The notes under the pieces: model-generated
What the model saw: only the letters and a program-made list of their open reading frames with translations
Told to the model about the DNA's origin: nothing
Databases searched by the model: none
Assembly (NCBI RefSeq): GCF_001422325.1
Contig: NZ_LMMR01000008.1
Location: 1 to 64,000, forward strand
DNA: 64,000 bases
Source: Leifsonia sp. Leaf264
GTDB lineage: Bacteria; Actinomycetota; Actinomycetes; Actinomycetales; Microbacteriaceae
Reading direction: 5' to 3'
Part shown: positions 7,516-16,459 of the stretch, in pieces
Layout of the letters: the number at the start of each line of letters is the position of its first letter
Numbering within the stretch: the first letter of the stretch is position 1
Translations under genes and position numbers: made by a program

Positions 7516-8379
7516 CTAGGACGCGGCGTGCTTCTCGACGAACGCCAACGCCTCGTCGGCGACGGTGCGCCAGCCGTTGTCGATGGTGAGCGAGTGGCCG
7601 CGACCCGGGATGACGATCTCCTCGGTGACACCCGGGTTCTTCGCCTGGATCTTGTAGCTGGCGTTGCTGATCGCCAACGGCACCGTGTTGTCCTTCTCGC
7701 CGGCGATGATCAGCAGCGGTCCGCGATCGGGGTTCTTCGAGTCGACGGCGGTCTCCCCGCCGAACGGGTTGAAGTTCGCCGTCGCCGCCTGGAAGAGCGG
7801 CAACCCTGCTGCGGGCACGTGGTAGGTCTCGAACAGGTGGCGCGCCTCGGTCTCGTCGAGGTTGTTCGCCCATCCGAAGGTGAACTGCTCGAAGGTGAGC
7901 GAGACCCCGCGGTTGATATTGGCCGGGTTCGTGAGCACCGGCGACGCCGACTTGAGGGCCGAGACCGGCAACGGCAGCACGCCCTTGAACGGCGCGTTGT
8001 CGATCGACACGGTGGCCGCGGCGACACCCTCTCCGGCGATCTTCTGGGCGATGAGCCCGCCGAACGAGTGTCCGATCACGACGGGACGCTTCTCCAGCCT
8101 GGCGATGGCTGCGAGGTAGTGGTCGGTGACCTGGGCCACCATCTTCTTCGCGAAGGCCTCCGGGTGCTCCCGGGCCTCGGCGACGGTGTCGGGGTCGTCG
8201 GGCCAGCCTGGGGCGAGGGTGGCGTACCCGTTGTCGTCGAACAGGTCGCGCCAGTTCTTCCAGCTGCTGGAGAGGAGCCAGAGCCCGTGCACGAAAACGA
8301 CGGGCGTGCGGCCCGATTCGTTCGCTGCGTCGATCTCGGCGATCTCCCACTCGGTGAGCAGGGGGACGGATTCGGTCAT
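7516..8379 (-). CDS. Alpha/beta hydrolase
   Basis: The 287-residue protein is a single-domain alpha/beta hydrolase. The oxyanion HG lies at residues 31-32, the nucleophile elbow GHSFGG gives S105, the acid is D230 in AGEKDNTVP and the base is H262 in GRGHS. No signal peptide is visible, so it is cytosolic. It would cleave an ester, amide or similar bond; the substrate is unknown. The ATG at 8379 follows AAGGAG. It is divergent from the gene at 8586. Confidence 0.85.
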   Translation of the reverse strand: MTESVPLLTEWEIAEIDAANESGRTPVVFVHGLWLLSSSWKNWRDLFDDNGYATLAPGWPDDPDTVAEAREHPEAFAKKMVAQVTDHYLAAIARLEKRPVVIGHSFGGLIAQKIAGEGVAAATVSIDNAPFKGVLPLPVSALKSASPVLTNPANINRGVSLTFEQFTFGWANNLDETEARHLFETYHVPAAGLPLFQAATANFNPFGGETAVDSKNPDRGPLLIIAGEKDNTVPLAISNASYKIQAKNPGVTEEIVIPGRGHSLTIDNGWRTVADEALAFVEKHAAS

Positions 8380-8474
8380 GCGGATCTCCTTGAGGTCGGT
8401 GGTACCGGTGGAGCCTGGAGGAGAGCGCTTTCATGATGGACGGCGATCCCCGAGCCTCAGTGTCGTCCCTGTAC

Positions 8475-8499
8475 GCCCGCCACCGCTAGGGAGGCGGGC
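8475..8499. promoter_or_regulatory. Inverted repeat between divergent genes
   Basis: GCCCGCC (8475-8481) and GGCGGGC (8493-8499) flank an 11-base centre; GTA and TAC extend the symmetry on the outside with one mismatch. It may be an operator or a transcript hairpin. The remainder of the 8380-8585 gap shows nothing clear. Confidence 0.3.
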
Positions 8500-8585
8500 A
8501 TACAACGTCGGAATGCGTCGATCGGTGAACGCTCGCATCCATCGTCCCGGCCCAGCGGGGAAACCGCCGCGCTCCCGGATGCGCC

Positions 8586-9425
8586 ATGCTTGCGAGCATG
8601 GCCGCCTCACCGATCACCACCATCTGGGCGTGGGGCAACTCCGTACCGCCCAGCGCCGACGCGCGGGGCAACGGCTTCGCCGACATGACTCCGGATGCCG
8701 TGCTCCAGTTCGCGCGCAAGCACGCGTTGACCGCGGTGTACCTCAGCGTGCCGTGGGCAGCGGACCAGGGTGGCCCGATCCAGGACTGGCTCGCCGCGAC
8801 CGTCGGCGGGTTGAAGGGCGCCGGGATCACCGTGCTCGCCCTCGGAGGCGACGCATCGTGGGTGTCGGAGCCGGCGCTGGCCGTGTGGTGGGCCCGTTCG
8901 GCCATCGCCGCCGCCCCGTTCGACGGGCTGCACTTCGACCTCGAGCCCTGGGTGGCGGGCATCGCGCCGGGGCAGTACGCCCCGCAGCTCGCGGCGCTGT
9001 ACGACCTGGTGCGCTCCTCGCTGCCCGAACTCGGCGCACGCCCGATCCAGGCCGATGCTCCGTGGTGGTGGGCGGTCACGCCCACCGGTGCGCTAGGCAG
9101 CCCGACCGTGCTCGACGTGACGCTGCCGCACCTCGACGGGATCGCCGTCGTCGCCTTCGCCGACCACGCAGCCCGGAGCGACGGCATCATCGCCCTGGCG
9201 CGGCCGGCCGCGTCTGCGGCATCCGTCGCCGGAAAGCCGTTCACCATCGGCGTCGAGACCGACACCCCCGAGATCGCCGGAGGCGCCCAGTACACCTTCT
9301 ACGACGAGGGCTCCACCGTGATGGGCCGGGAGACGAGCCTCGTGCGATCGACGTTCCGGGCCCTGCCCGGCTACTCGGGCATAGCCGTCGAGCACCTGCG
9401 CAGTTGGCGCGTGCTGAAGGGCTGA
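8586..9425 (+). CDS. Unrecognised barrel-like protein with a FDLEPW motif
   Basis: The 279-residue protein has alternating hydrophobic strands and amphipathic helices, as in a TIM barrel, with no signal peptide. The segment FDGLHFDLEPW near residue 120 resembles the DxxDxDxE or DxE signature at the end of strand four in glycoside hydrolases of the GH18 type, but the full GH18 motif is absent. The start may be ATG 8586 or 8598. It is convergent with the MFS gene, 8 bases away. A carbohydrate-active or lipid-phosphate role is possible; no function can be assigned. Confidence 0.7.
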   Translation: MLASMAASPITTIWAWGNSVPPSADARGNGFADMTPDAVLQFARKHALTAVYLSVPWAADQGGPIQDWLAATVGGLKGAGITVLALGGDASWVSEPALAVWWARSAIAAAPFDGLHFDLEPWVAGIAPGQYAPQLAALYDLVRSSLPELGARPIQADAPWWWAVTPTGALGSPTVLDVTLPHLDGIAVVAFADHAARSDGIIALARPAASAASVAGKPFTIGVETDTPEIAGGAQYTFYDEGSTVMGRETSLVRSTFRALPGYSGIAVEHLRSWRVLKG

Positions 9426-9433
9426 CTCCGGTC

Positions 9434-10867
9434 TCAGGCCGGAGCGGGTCCGGATGCCGCCTCCGACGCGTCGCCCACGGCTTCAGGTGCAGCTGGTCCG
9501 GGGAGAGCCGCCCGCGGGGTGCGGATGCCGGCGAACGACACGAGCCCGCCCGCGATGAACAGCACGGCGGTCACGAACGCCACGCGGTGGAAGGCGTCGG
9601 TGTCGAGGGTCGCGCCGATGATGGCTCCGGCGCAGGCGATCGACACCAGGCCGGCCACGCGCGACACGGCGTTGTTGACCGCCGAGCCGATGCCGCTCTG
9701 AGCCGTGCTGACGGCCCCCAGGATGGCGCTGGTGAGCGGGGCGACCGTGATCGACAGGCCGAGGCCGAACAGCAGGATGCCCGGCATCATCTGCAGCCAG
9801 AACTGCAACGGCTCCGTCACCGTGAGCATCAACAGGAAGCCCGCACCCATCGTGAGCGGCCCGATGGTCATGAAGGGGCGGGGGCCGAACCTGCCGGCCA
9901 GGGTTCCGAACAGGGTGGAGAGGGTGATCGAGAGGATGGACAGCGGGAGCGTGGCGAGCCCGGCGGCCGTGGCCGAGAAGCCTCCGACCTCCTGCAGGTA
10001 GACCGCGATGATGAACTGGCCGAGCGAGATGGCGGCATAGACGGCGGCCGTGGTGATGTTGCCGACGGCGAAGTTGCGCGTGCGGAACAGCGAGAGCGGC
10101 ATGAGCGGATGCGGTGCGCGCGTCTGCCACCACAGGAATGCCGCGAAGCAGAGCAGTCCGCCGATCAGCGGAACCAGCACCAGCGGGTGGTCCCACCCGA
10201 GACGGCCGTGCTCGATGAGAGCGAACACGGGACCGGCGAGGCCGAGCGAGGCCAGCACGGCACCGAGCACGTCGATGCGCACGCCTGCCGCCGCGTGCTC
10301 CGGGGCGCCGAGGCGGGCCAGGCGCACAAGCAGCAGCAACGTCACCGTGATGGGGATCACGTTGAGCACGAAGATCGAGCGCCAGCCGACGGTGTCGACG
10401 AGCAGACCGCCGAGGGGCGGACCCACCACGAAGGCCACCCCGGTCCAGGCCGTCCACGTGCCTATGGCCCTCGAGCGCGCCGGTCCGTCGAAGGTCGCCG
10501 TGATGAGGGCGAGGGAGCTCGGCACGAGCAGTGCCGCGCCGGCGCCCTGCACCGCCCTGGCTCCGATGAGGAACACCGCCGATGGCGCGAGGGCGCACGC
10601 GACGGACGCGAGGCCGAAGATCACGAGTCCCAGCCGCAGCACCCGGATGCGGCCGAAGGCGTCGGACAGCGACCCCGCCAGCAGGATCAGCGAACCGAGG
10701 GTCAGCAGGTACGCGTCGATCACCCACTGCTGGGTCTCGATCGATCCGCCGAGGTCGTCGGCGATGGACGGCAGCGCCACGTTGACGATCGATCCGTCGA
10801 GGAACGAGACGAAGGAAGCGAGCACCGCGACCCAGATGACCAGGCGTTGCCGCATCCGCTCGTCCAT
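9434..10867 (-). CDS. DHA2-family (EmrB/QacA-type) multidrug MFS exporter
   Basis: The 477-residue membrane protein has about fourteen hydrophobic segments, as expected for proton-coupled DHA2 exporters. The first segment carries FLDGSIVNVALPSI, typical of the family, and motif C appears as GPPLGGLLVD near residue 155. The loop motif GSLSDAFGRIRV is motif A. It exports hydrophobic or cationic compounds from the cytosol. No regulator is adjacent, but repeated GACAGAT half-sites occupy the 276-base gap shared with the divergent protease gene. Confidence 0.88.
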   Translation of the reverse strand: MDERMRQRLVIWVAVLASFVSFLDGSIVNVALPSIADDLGGSIETQQWVIDAYLLTLGSLILLAGSLSDAFGRIRVLRLGLVIFGLASVACALAPSAVFLIGARAVQGAGAALLVPSSLALITATFDGPARSRAIGTWTAWTGVAFVVGPPLGGLLVDTVGWRSIFVLNVIPITVTLLLLVRLARLGAPEHAAAGVRIDVLGAVLASLGLAGPVFALIEHGRLGWDHPLVLVPLIGGLLCFAAFLWWQTRAPHPLMPLSLFRTRNFAVGNITTAAVYAAISLGQFIIAVYLQEVGGFSATAAGLATLPLSILSITLSTLFGTLAGRFGPRPFMTIGPLTMGAGFLLMLTVTEPLQFWLQMMPGILLFGLGLSITVAPLTSAILGAVSTAQSGIGSAVNNAVSRVAGLVSIACAGAIIGATLDTDAFHRVAFVTAVLFIAGGLVSFAGIRTPRAALPGPAAPEAVGDASEAASGPAPA

Positions 10868-10953
10868 GCCCGCAGTCTGACACTCGGCACGGTGTCCGCC
10901 TAGCGATCACAGGTGAGGATCGCTCGTCTTCGAAGGCCCACCCCCGCATGGGT

Positions 10954-11013
10954 GACAGATTCTTGCGCCAAGGCCCCCCATCACGACAGATCCCCGCAAG
11001 ATATTCATCTGTC
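10954..11013. promoter_or_regulatory. Three GACAGAT half-sites upstream of the M6 protease
   Basis: GACAGAT occurs directly at 10954-10960 and 10985-10991 (31 bases, three turns, apart), and inverted as ATCTGTC at 11007-11013, giving an inverted pair with a 15-base spacer. The AT-rich stretch TATTCAT inside the spacer could be a promoter element. This suggests a regulator binding upstream of the protease or of the divergent exporter. Confidence 0.4.
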
Positions 11014-11142
11014 CCTCCAATAAGGGCCACAGCCATTTACCAGCAAGGGGTCTTAAGGGCAGGATTCGGGTTACGCCCGTTCACACCTCGGGCGCCGTTT
11101 GTGCCCGGCAGGTATCGCTGCGGGGTACGTGGAGGGAGAAGC

Positions 11143-13932
11143 ATGTCAGGAAGCAAGGCTCGCGTGCGCAAGCGCGTCGTAGCGGCCGTCCCCATACTCG
11201 CTCTCGTCGCCGCCGGTCTGGCGACGACGGCTGCCGTGGGGCCGGCAGTGGCGGGACCGCAGGTCACACCGGTGATCAGCGATTCCGAGTACTACATGAA
11301 CTACGCCGAACCACGGGCCGAGGCGGCCTTCGGCACCGACCTGACGGTCGACGGATCATCGAATGCGCGGAGCGCGCAGGATGCGATCGTCGAAGCGCAG
11401 AGCATCGACGAGAAGTACGCCAGCGGAAACCCGGTGGCTGCGCAGGGCCTGGCCAAACTCGAGTCCGAGTCGATCAAGACCGGCAAGAGCCCCAAGGCGC
11501 TGAAGAGCATCTACAAGAAGGCGTCGACGACGCAGAAGGCCAAGCTCCTCACGATCCTCGTGGAGTTCAACCAGAACGCGGCCGACGACTTCTCCGACGT
11601 ACAGGTGCCGACCGAGTTCGGTGCGACGGAATGCAAGCTCGGCGACGTGCAGAGCGGACCCCTCCACAACACCATCCCGAATCCCGCGAACGCCTCCAAG
11701 CTCGACAACAACTCGATGTGGGTGCCCGACTTCTCGTCGAAGCACTTCAACGACATGCTCTACACCGACAAGGGCATCACGAAGCGCGTGCGCACCGACC
11801 TGACGGGACCCGACGGCAAGAAGGGCTTCGACATTTCGGGGTACACCATGAAGCGGATGTACGAGGAGATGTCGCAGGGCGCGTACACCGTCACGGGATC
11901 GGCGACGCCGTGGATCACGGTGCCGCACTCCGAGGCGTACTACGGCGCGAGCACCTGCCACCTGAACGACGAGGGCGTCTACGAGGCCGGAGCCATCCAG
12001 GACATGCAGGGCCACCCCGACAACCCCCTCGGTGCCGGTCAGCTCCCGATCGACGCCGTGACTGCTCTCGCAGCCGCGCAGCCGAACTTCCCGTGGGCCG
12101 ACTACGACCTCGAGGACCAGGGCGACCGTGACGGCGACGGCAACTACAACGAGCCCGACGGCGTCATCGACCACGTCGTGCTCGTGCACGCCGGATCCGA
12201 CAAGTCGGGCGGCGGCGGTGCCGAAGGCACCTACGCCATCTGGGCGCACTCCTCCGCTGTCGCGGGTGGCGCGGCGATCCCCGGCACGAACCTCAAGCTG
12301 TCGAACTACATCGTGCAGCCCGAGGACTCGGGCGTCGGCGTGTTCGCCCACGAGTACGGCCACGACCTCGGCCTGCCCGACCTCTACGACACCTCGGGCA
12401 ACGCCGACTCCGACGTCGACTTCTGGGACCTCATGTCGTCGGGATCGCACAGCGGACCGATCTTCCAGTCGATGCCCGCCCACATGGGCATCTGGGACAA
12501 GTACGTGCTCGGCTGGAGCGACCCCGAGGTCGTCAACCCCGGAGACAAGGCGCGCACCATCACGGTCAGCCAGGCCTCCCGTCCGATCAAGCACACCGAG
12601 GACGGCGTGAAGATCAACCTGCCCGACAAGGTGGTGACCCTCGCGACGCCGCACAGCGGTGAGGGCATGTGGTACTCCGGTGCCGACCAGTCGTGGGCCG
12701 ATGTGCGCCTCAAGCGCAACGTCGACGTGCCGACCGACGCCAAGTTCTGGATGTGGAACAACTACGTGATCGAGGAGGACTGGGACTTCGGCTTCGTCGA
12801 GGTCTCGACCGACGGCGGTACCACGTGGGTCGACCAGAAGGTGTTCAACGAGGACGGCTCCGAGGCATCGACCCCGGATGACTACCCCGACCCCAATGGG
12901 AACCTGGCCACCTTCGGCAACCTCAAGTACGGCCTCACCGCCTCGTCGAACGGCTGGGCACACCAGTACGTCGACCTGTCGGCGTTCGCCGGGCAGAAGG
13001 TCGACGTCCGTCTCCGCTACGCGACGGATGCCGCCTTCGAGGAGCGCGGCTGGTTCTCCGACGACTTCGACCTGACCAGCGGTGACACGCCGGTCTGGAG
13101 CGATGACGTCGAGGGCGGCGACAACGGCTGGACCAACGAGGTCTCGACGCACACCGACACCACCGGCGCCGGATGGCACATCGATTCCGGAACCCAGGTG
13201 AAGGCGCAGTACTACCTGGTCGAGTGGCGCAACTTCGACGGCTTCGACGCCGGCCTGCAGTACGCCTACACGACCGTGTACAGCGATGACGCCTGGAAGG
13301 TGCAGAAGATCAAGTACAACGCGCCCGGTGCCCTGGTCTGGTACCGCGACACGACGTACGGCGACGTGAACCACGTCACCGGTGCTCTCACCTCGCTCCC
13401 CAGCGGTGGCGCCAAGGGCGGCCTCCTCATCGTCGACAGCCACTTCGATCCGCTCCGCCGCACCGGCGCCGCGGCGGAGCTGGACCCGTCGACGTTGAAG
13501 AACATGTCCTCCCGTGCCAACTCGTCCAACGCCGCCTTCGGGCTGAAGAAGACGTACCCGTTCACGGAGTGCATCACCGATGAGGCGTTCACCGAGTACT
13601 GCACCAAGGTCCCGGCGCAGGCACCCGTGAAGACCTTCACCGATGACAAGGGCTGGGTGCCCGGCATCGAGCTCCGCGAGGATGGCGCCTACTGGCGCTA
13701 TGCCGAGGGCTCGGTCGTGGTTCCCTCGGTCGACGGCGCGCCGTACTCCACGCGCGTGGTCAACCCCGACGGCAGCCCCGCCACCGACGCCTACGGCGCC
13801 ACTCTCGGCGGCATGACGCTCGGTACCGGCAACCCGGCTGACGCCGGCGTGGGGTATGGCACCAAGGTGGAGGTGAAAGCGTCGCTGTTCGACAAGGTGG
13901 CGTTCCTGCGGGTCACCCCGCCGCGCGGCTAG
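11143..13932 (+). CDS. Secreted M6-family (immune inhibitor A) metalloprotease
   Basis: The 929-residue protein begins with a basic N-terminus and a hydrophobic stretch ending near AVAGPQ, a Sec signal peptide. The M6 catalytic domain contains the zinc motif HEYGH at H403, E404 and H407, followed by DLGLPDLYD. Downstream beta-rich regions (about residues 600-700) resemble the VEG/MAM-like accessory domains of immune inhibitor A, which degrades host or environmental proteins outside the cell. It is somewhat longer than the Bacillus enzyme. The ATG at 11143 follows GGAGGGAG, which decides it against an in-frame start at 10948. A clear terminator follows. Confidence 0.9.
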   Translation: MSGSKARVRKRVVAAVPILALVAAGLATTAAVGPAVAGPQVTPVISDSEYYMNYAEPRAEAAFGTDLTVDGSSNARSAQDAIVEAQSIDEKYASGNPVAAQGLAKLESESIKTGKSPKALKSIYKKASTTQKAKLLTILVEFNQNAADDFSDVQVPTEFGATECKLGDVQSGPLHNTIPNPANASKLDNNSMWVPDFSSKHFNDMLYTDKGITKRVRTDLTGPDGKKGFDISGYTMKRMYEEMSQGAYTVTGSATPWITVPHSEAYYGASTCHLNDEGVYEAGAIQDMQGHPDNPLGAGQLPIDAVTALAAAQPNFPWADYDLEDQGDRDGDGNYNEPDGVIDHVVLVHAGSDKSGGGGAEGTYAIWAHSSAVAGGAAIPGTNLKLSNYIVQPEDSGVGVFAHEYGHDLGLPDLYDTSGNADSDVDFWDLMSSGSHSGPIFQSMPAHMGIWDKYVLGWSDPEVVNPGDKARTITVSQASRPIKHTEDGVKINLPDKVVTLATPHSGEGMWYSGADQSWADVRLKRNVDVPTDAKFWMWNNYVIEEDWDFGFVEVSTDGGTTWVDQKVFNEDGSEASTPDDYPDPNGNLATFGNLKYGLTASSNGWAHQYVDLSAFAGQKVDVRLRYATDAAFEERGWFSDDFDLTSGDTPVWSDDVEGGDNGWTNEVSTHTDTTGAGWHIDSGTQVKAQYYLVEWRNFDGFDAGLQYAYTTVYSDDAWKVQKIKYNAPGALVWYRDTTYGDVNHVTGALTSLPSGGAKGGLLIVDSHFDPLRRTGAAAELDPSTLKNMSSRANSSNAAFGLKKTYPFTECITDEAFTEYCTKVPAQAPVKTFTDDKGWVPGIELREDGAYWRYAEGSVVVPSVDGAPYSTRVVNPDGSPATDAYGATLGGMTLGTGNPADAGVGYGTKVEVKASLFDKVAFLRVTPPRG

Positions 13933-13949
13933 TCCGATCCAGCGAACAC

Positions 13950-13981
13950 GAGGCGCCGATCCCTTCGGGGGTCGGCGCCTC
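13950..13981 (+). terminator. Terminator hairpin with TTCG loop
   Basis: Arms GAGGCGCCGATCCC (13950-13963) and GGGGTCGGCGCCTC (13968-13981) pair along 14 bases with one T-G pair around a TTCG tetraloop. There is no T-run. It ends the protease transcript. Confidence 0.8.
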
Positions 13982-14065
13982 CGCGTTGCGTCGCCCTGTG
14001 CGCCGGGCGCGCGGCATCCGTTCGCCATGGACACGGCCCTCGGGATGCGTCCCGAGGCCGCCCGG

Positions 14066-14071
14066 TACGCT
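14066..14071 (+). promoter_or_regulatory. Leaderless -10 element TACGCT before ptrB
   Basis: TACGCT, six bases, then GTG at 14078. The in-frame ATG at 14027 lies upstream of this element and is not preferred. Confidence 0.6.
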
Positions 14072-14077
14072 GAGACG

Positions 14078-16201
14078 GTGCTCACTCCCCCGGTCACTCC
14101 GAAGCAGCCCACCGAACGCACCCATCACGGCGACACCGTGGTCGACGACTACGAATGGCTGCGCGCCAAGGAGGATCCCGCGGTCCTCGCCCACCTGCAC
14201 GAGGAGAACGCGTACACGAAGGCGCGCACCGAGAAGCTGGGCCTGCTGCAGGAGCAGATCTTCGAGGAGATCAAGAACCGCACCCAGGAGACCGACCTCA
14301 GCGTTCCCCGCCGCGAGGGCGACTGGTGGTACTACACCCGCACCGTCGAGGGCAGCCAGTACGGCATCCACTGCCGCGCTCCCATCAGCGGGCCCGACGA
14401 CTGGACCCCGCCGGTACTGGAAGGGGACGCATCCGTGCTCCCCGGAGAGCAGGTCCTGCTCGACGACAATGCCGAGGCGGACGGCCAGGACTTCTACTCG
14501 CTCGGCAGCTTCGACGTCTCGACGGACGGGAGCACCCTGCTCTACGCCACCGACCTCGAGGGCGACGAGCGCTACACGATCCGGCTGCGCTCTCTGGCCC
14601 CGGATGCCGCGGGCGACGAGTTCGCCGACGTCATCCCCAACACCTCGTCGGGTGCCCTCTTCGACCCGAGCGGCCGCTACCTCTTCTACGCCACGGTCGA
14701 CGACGCCTGGCGCCCCGACACCATCTGGCGGCACGAGATCGGAACGCCGCAGTCGGCCGACGTCTCGGTGTTCCATGAGCCCGACGAGCGTTTCTGGATC
14801 GGCGTCGGCCTGACCCGCAGCCGCCAGTACCTGGTGATCGAGGCCGGGTCGAACGTGACCACCGAGATCCACCTGCTGCCGGCATCCGACCCGACGGGCG
14901 AGTTCTCGGTGGTCTGGCCCCGCGTCGACGGCGTCGAGTACGACGTGGAGCACGCGATCGTGAACGGCCACGACAGGCTGCTCATCGTGCACAACGACGG
15001 GGCGGTCAACTTCGAGCTCGTCAGTGTCGCGGCATCCGACCCCCAAGGCGACCGGCGGATGCTGCTCCCCCACGATCCGGCGGTGCGGCTCGAGAGCGTC
15101 GACGCGTTCCGCGACTTCGTGTCGGTGGAGTACCGCCGCGACGGCCTGCCGCGGGTGGCCGTGGCGCGCATCCCCGACGCGACCCACGACGACGCCCTGC
15201 ACGAGCTCGGCTGGGACGAGCCGTTGTTCGCCGTGGGAACGGGGTCGAACCCCGAGTGGACGCAGCCGACCTTGCGCCTCGGCTACACCAGCTTCGTGAC
15301 GCCGTCGACCGTGTACGACTACGTCGTGGCCACCGGCGAGCGCCGCCTGCTCAAGCAGCAGCCCGTGCTCGGCCACTACGACGCGAGCCTGTTCGAGCAG
15401 CGCCGCGAGTGGGCGACAGCGGCCGACGGCACGCGCATCCCGATCTCGCTCGTGTACCGCCGCGACCTGGTGACCCCGGGCGAACCCGCCCCGACCCTCT
15501 TGTACGGTTACGGCTCGTACGAGCACTCGATCGACCCGGGCTTCGGCATCCCGCGGCTCAGCCTGCTCGACCGCGGCATGATCTTCGCGGTCGCCCACGT
15601 GCGCGGCGGCGGCGAGATGGGCCGGCTCTGGTACGAGCACGGCAAGAAGCTGCACAAGCGCAACACCTTCACCGACTTCGTCGACGCCACCAAGCACCTC
15701 ATCGAGGCCGGCTACACAACGCCGTCGAAGCTGGTCGCGCAGGGCGGAAGTGCCGGCGGCCTGCTCATGGGCGCTGTCGCGAACCTCGCGCCGAAGTACT
15801 TCTCCGGCATCCTCGCTGAAGTGCCCTTCGTCGACCCGCTCACCTCGATCCTCGATCCCTCGCTGCCGCTCACCGTCATCGAGTGGGACGAGTGGGGCAA
15901 CCCGCTCGACGACGAGGAGGTGTACCACTACATGAAGTCGTACTCCCCCGTCGAGAACGTGCACGAGGTGCACTACCCGCGCATCCTCGCCGTCACCAGC
16001 CTCAACGACACCCGGGTGTTGTACGTGGAGCCTGCCAAGTGGGTGGCGCGCCTCCGCGAGGTCGGCGCGGATGCGCTGCTCAAGATCGAGATGGCCGCTG
16101 GCCATGGCGGCGTCTCCGGTCGCTACAGCGCTTGGCGTGAGCGCGCTTTCGCCTACGCCTGGGTCATCGACGCTGCTGGGGCGCACCCGAGCGGCGAGTA
16201 G
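14078..16201 (+). CDS. ptrB: Oligopeptidase B (S9A serine peptidase)
   Basis: The 707-residue protein has the usual length and order of prolyl-oligopeptidase-family enzymes: an N-terminal beta-propeller gate (roughly residues 75-420) and a C-terminal alpha/beta-hydrolase domain. The catalytic triad is S558 in GGSAGG, D644 in NDTRV and H676 in GHGG, with spacings close to those of the E. coli enzyme. It cleaves short peptides after basic residues in the cytosol. The start is the GTG set by the leaderless promoter. The gene is single, convergent with the pentapeptide gene. Confidence 0.92.
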   Translation: MLTPPVTPKQPTERTHHGDTVVDDYEWLRAKEDPAVLAHLHEENAYTKARTEKLGLLQEQIFEEIKNRTQETDLSVPRREGDWWYYTRTVEGSQYGIHCRAPISGPDDWTPPVLEGDASVLPGEQVLLDDNAEADGQDFYSLGSFDVSTDGSTLLYATDLEGDERYTIRLRSLAPDAAGDEFADVIPNTSSGALFDPSGRYLFYATVDDAWRPDTIWRHEIGTPQSADVSVFHEPDERFWIGVGLTRSRQYLVIEAGSNVTTEIHLLPASDPTGEFSVVWPRVDGVEYDVEHAIVNGHDRLLIVHNDGAVNFELVSVAASDPQGDRRMLLPHDPAVRLESVDAFRDFVSVEYRRDGLPRVAVARIPDATHDDALHELGWDEPLFAVGTGSNPEWTQPTLRLGYTSFVTPSTVYDYVVATGERRLLKQQPVLGHYDASLFEQRREWATAADGTRIPISLVYRRDLVTPGEPAPTLLYGYGSYEHSIDPGFGIPRLSLLDRGMIFAVAHVRGGGEMGRLWYEHGKKLHKRNTFTDFVDATKHLIEAGYTTPSKLVAQGGSAGGLLMGAVANLAPKYFSGILAEVPFVDPLTSILDPSLPLTVIEWDEWGNPLDDEEVYHYMKSYSPVENVHEVHYPRILAVTSLNDTRVLYVEPAKWVARLREVGADALLKIEMAAGHGGVSGRYSAWRERAFAYAWVIDAAGAHPSGE

Positions 16202-16230
16202 CGACCTCCTGGTGACGCCCTGCCGCCCCA

Positions 16231-16295
16231 GCCCGGCGCCGTGCCTCCGTAGCCCGGCGCCCCGCCGCCGTATGCCCGGCGCCCCGCCGCCGTGT
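16231..16295. repeat. Three tandem units of about 21-22 bases
   Basis: Units at 16231-16251, 16252-16273 and 16274-16295 each begin GCCCGGCGCC and end in CCGT followed by one or two bases. They lie just before the left arm of a large inverted repeat in the convergent gap between ptrB and the pentapeptide gene. Confidence 0.7.
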
Positions 16296-16385
16296 GAAGG
16301 CACCCCGAGAAGCCCCGCCCCGGAATTCCGGGCCTCAGCCGCAGTAGGCCTTCACACGGCGGCCGGATTGCCTTCAGACGGCGGC
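16286..16385. repeat. 16-base inverted repeat with a duplicated right arm
   Basis: The left arm GCCGCCGTGTGAAGGC (16286-16301) pairs perfectly with 16348-16363. A second copy of the right arm with one change lies at 16370-16385. The loop contains the palindrome CCGGAATTCCGG. It is likely to fold in both transcripts of the convergent genes and may terminate them. Confidence 0.7.
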
Positions 16386-16459
16386 CCTGCACGGCGCGGG
16401 CACGGCTGAGCGGCGCGACGCGCAGGGCTGGGCGGCGCGCAGGGCGGAGCGCCGCTCGA

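Noticed and set aside
10948-11142. An in-frame upstream start for the M6 protease adding 65 residues
   Set aside because: It would place arginine-rich sequence before a clear signal peptide, and the ATG at 11143 has a strong ribosome site.
16231-16295. Three tandem GC-rich units as a CRISPR array
   Set aside because: There are no spacers, the units abut directly, and no cas gene is present.
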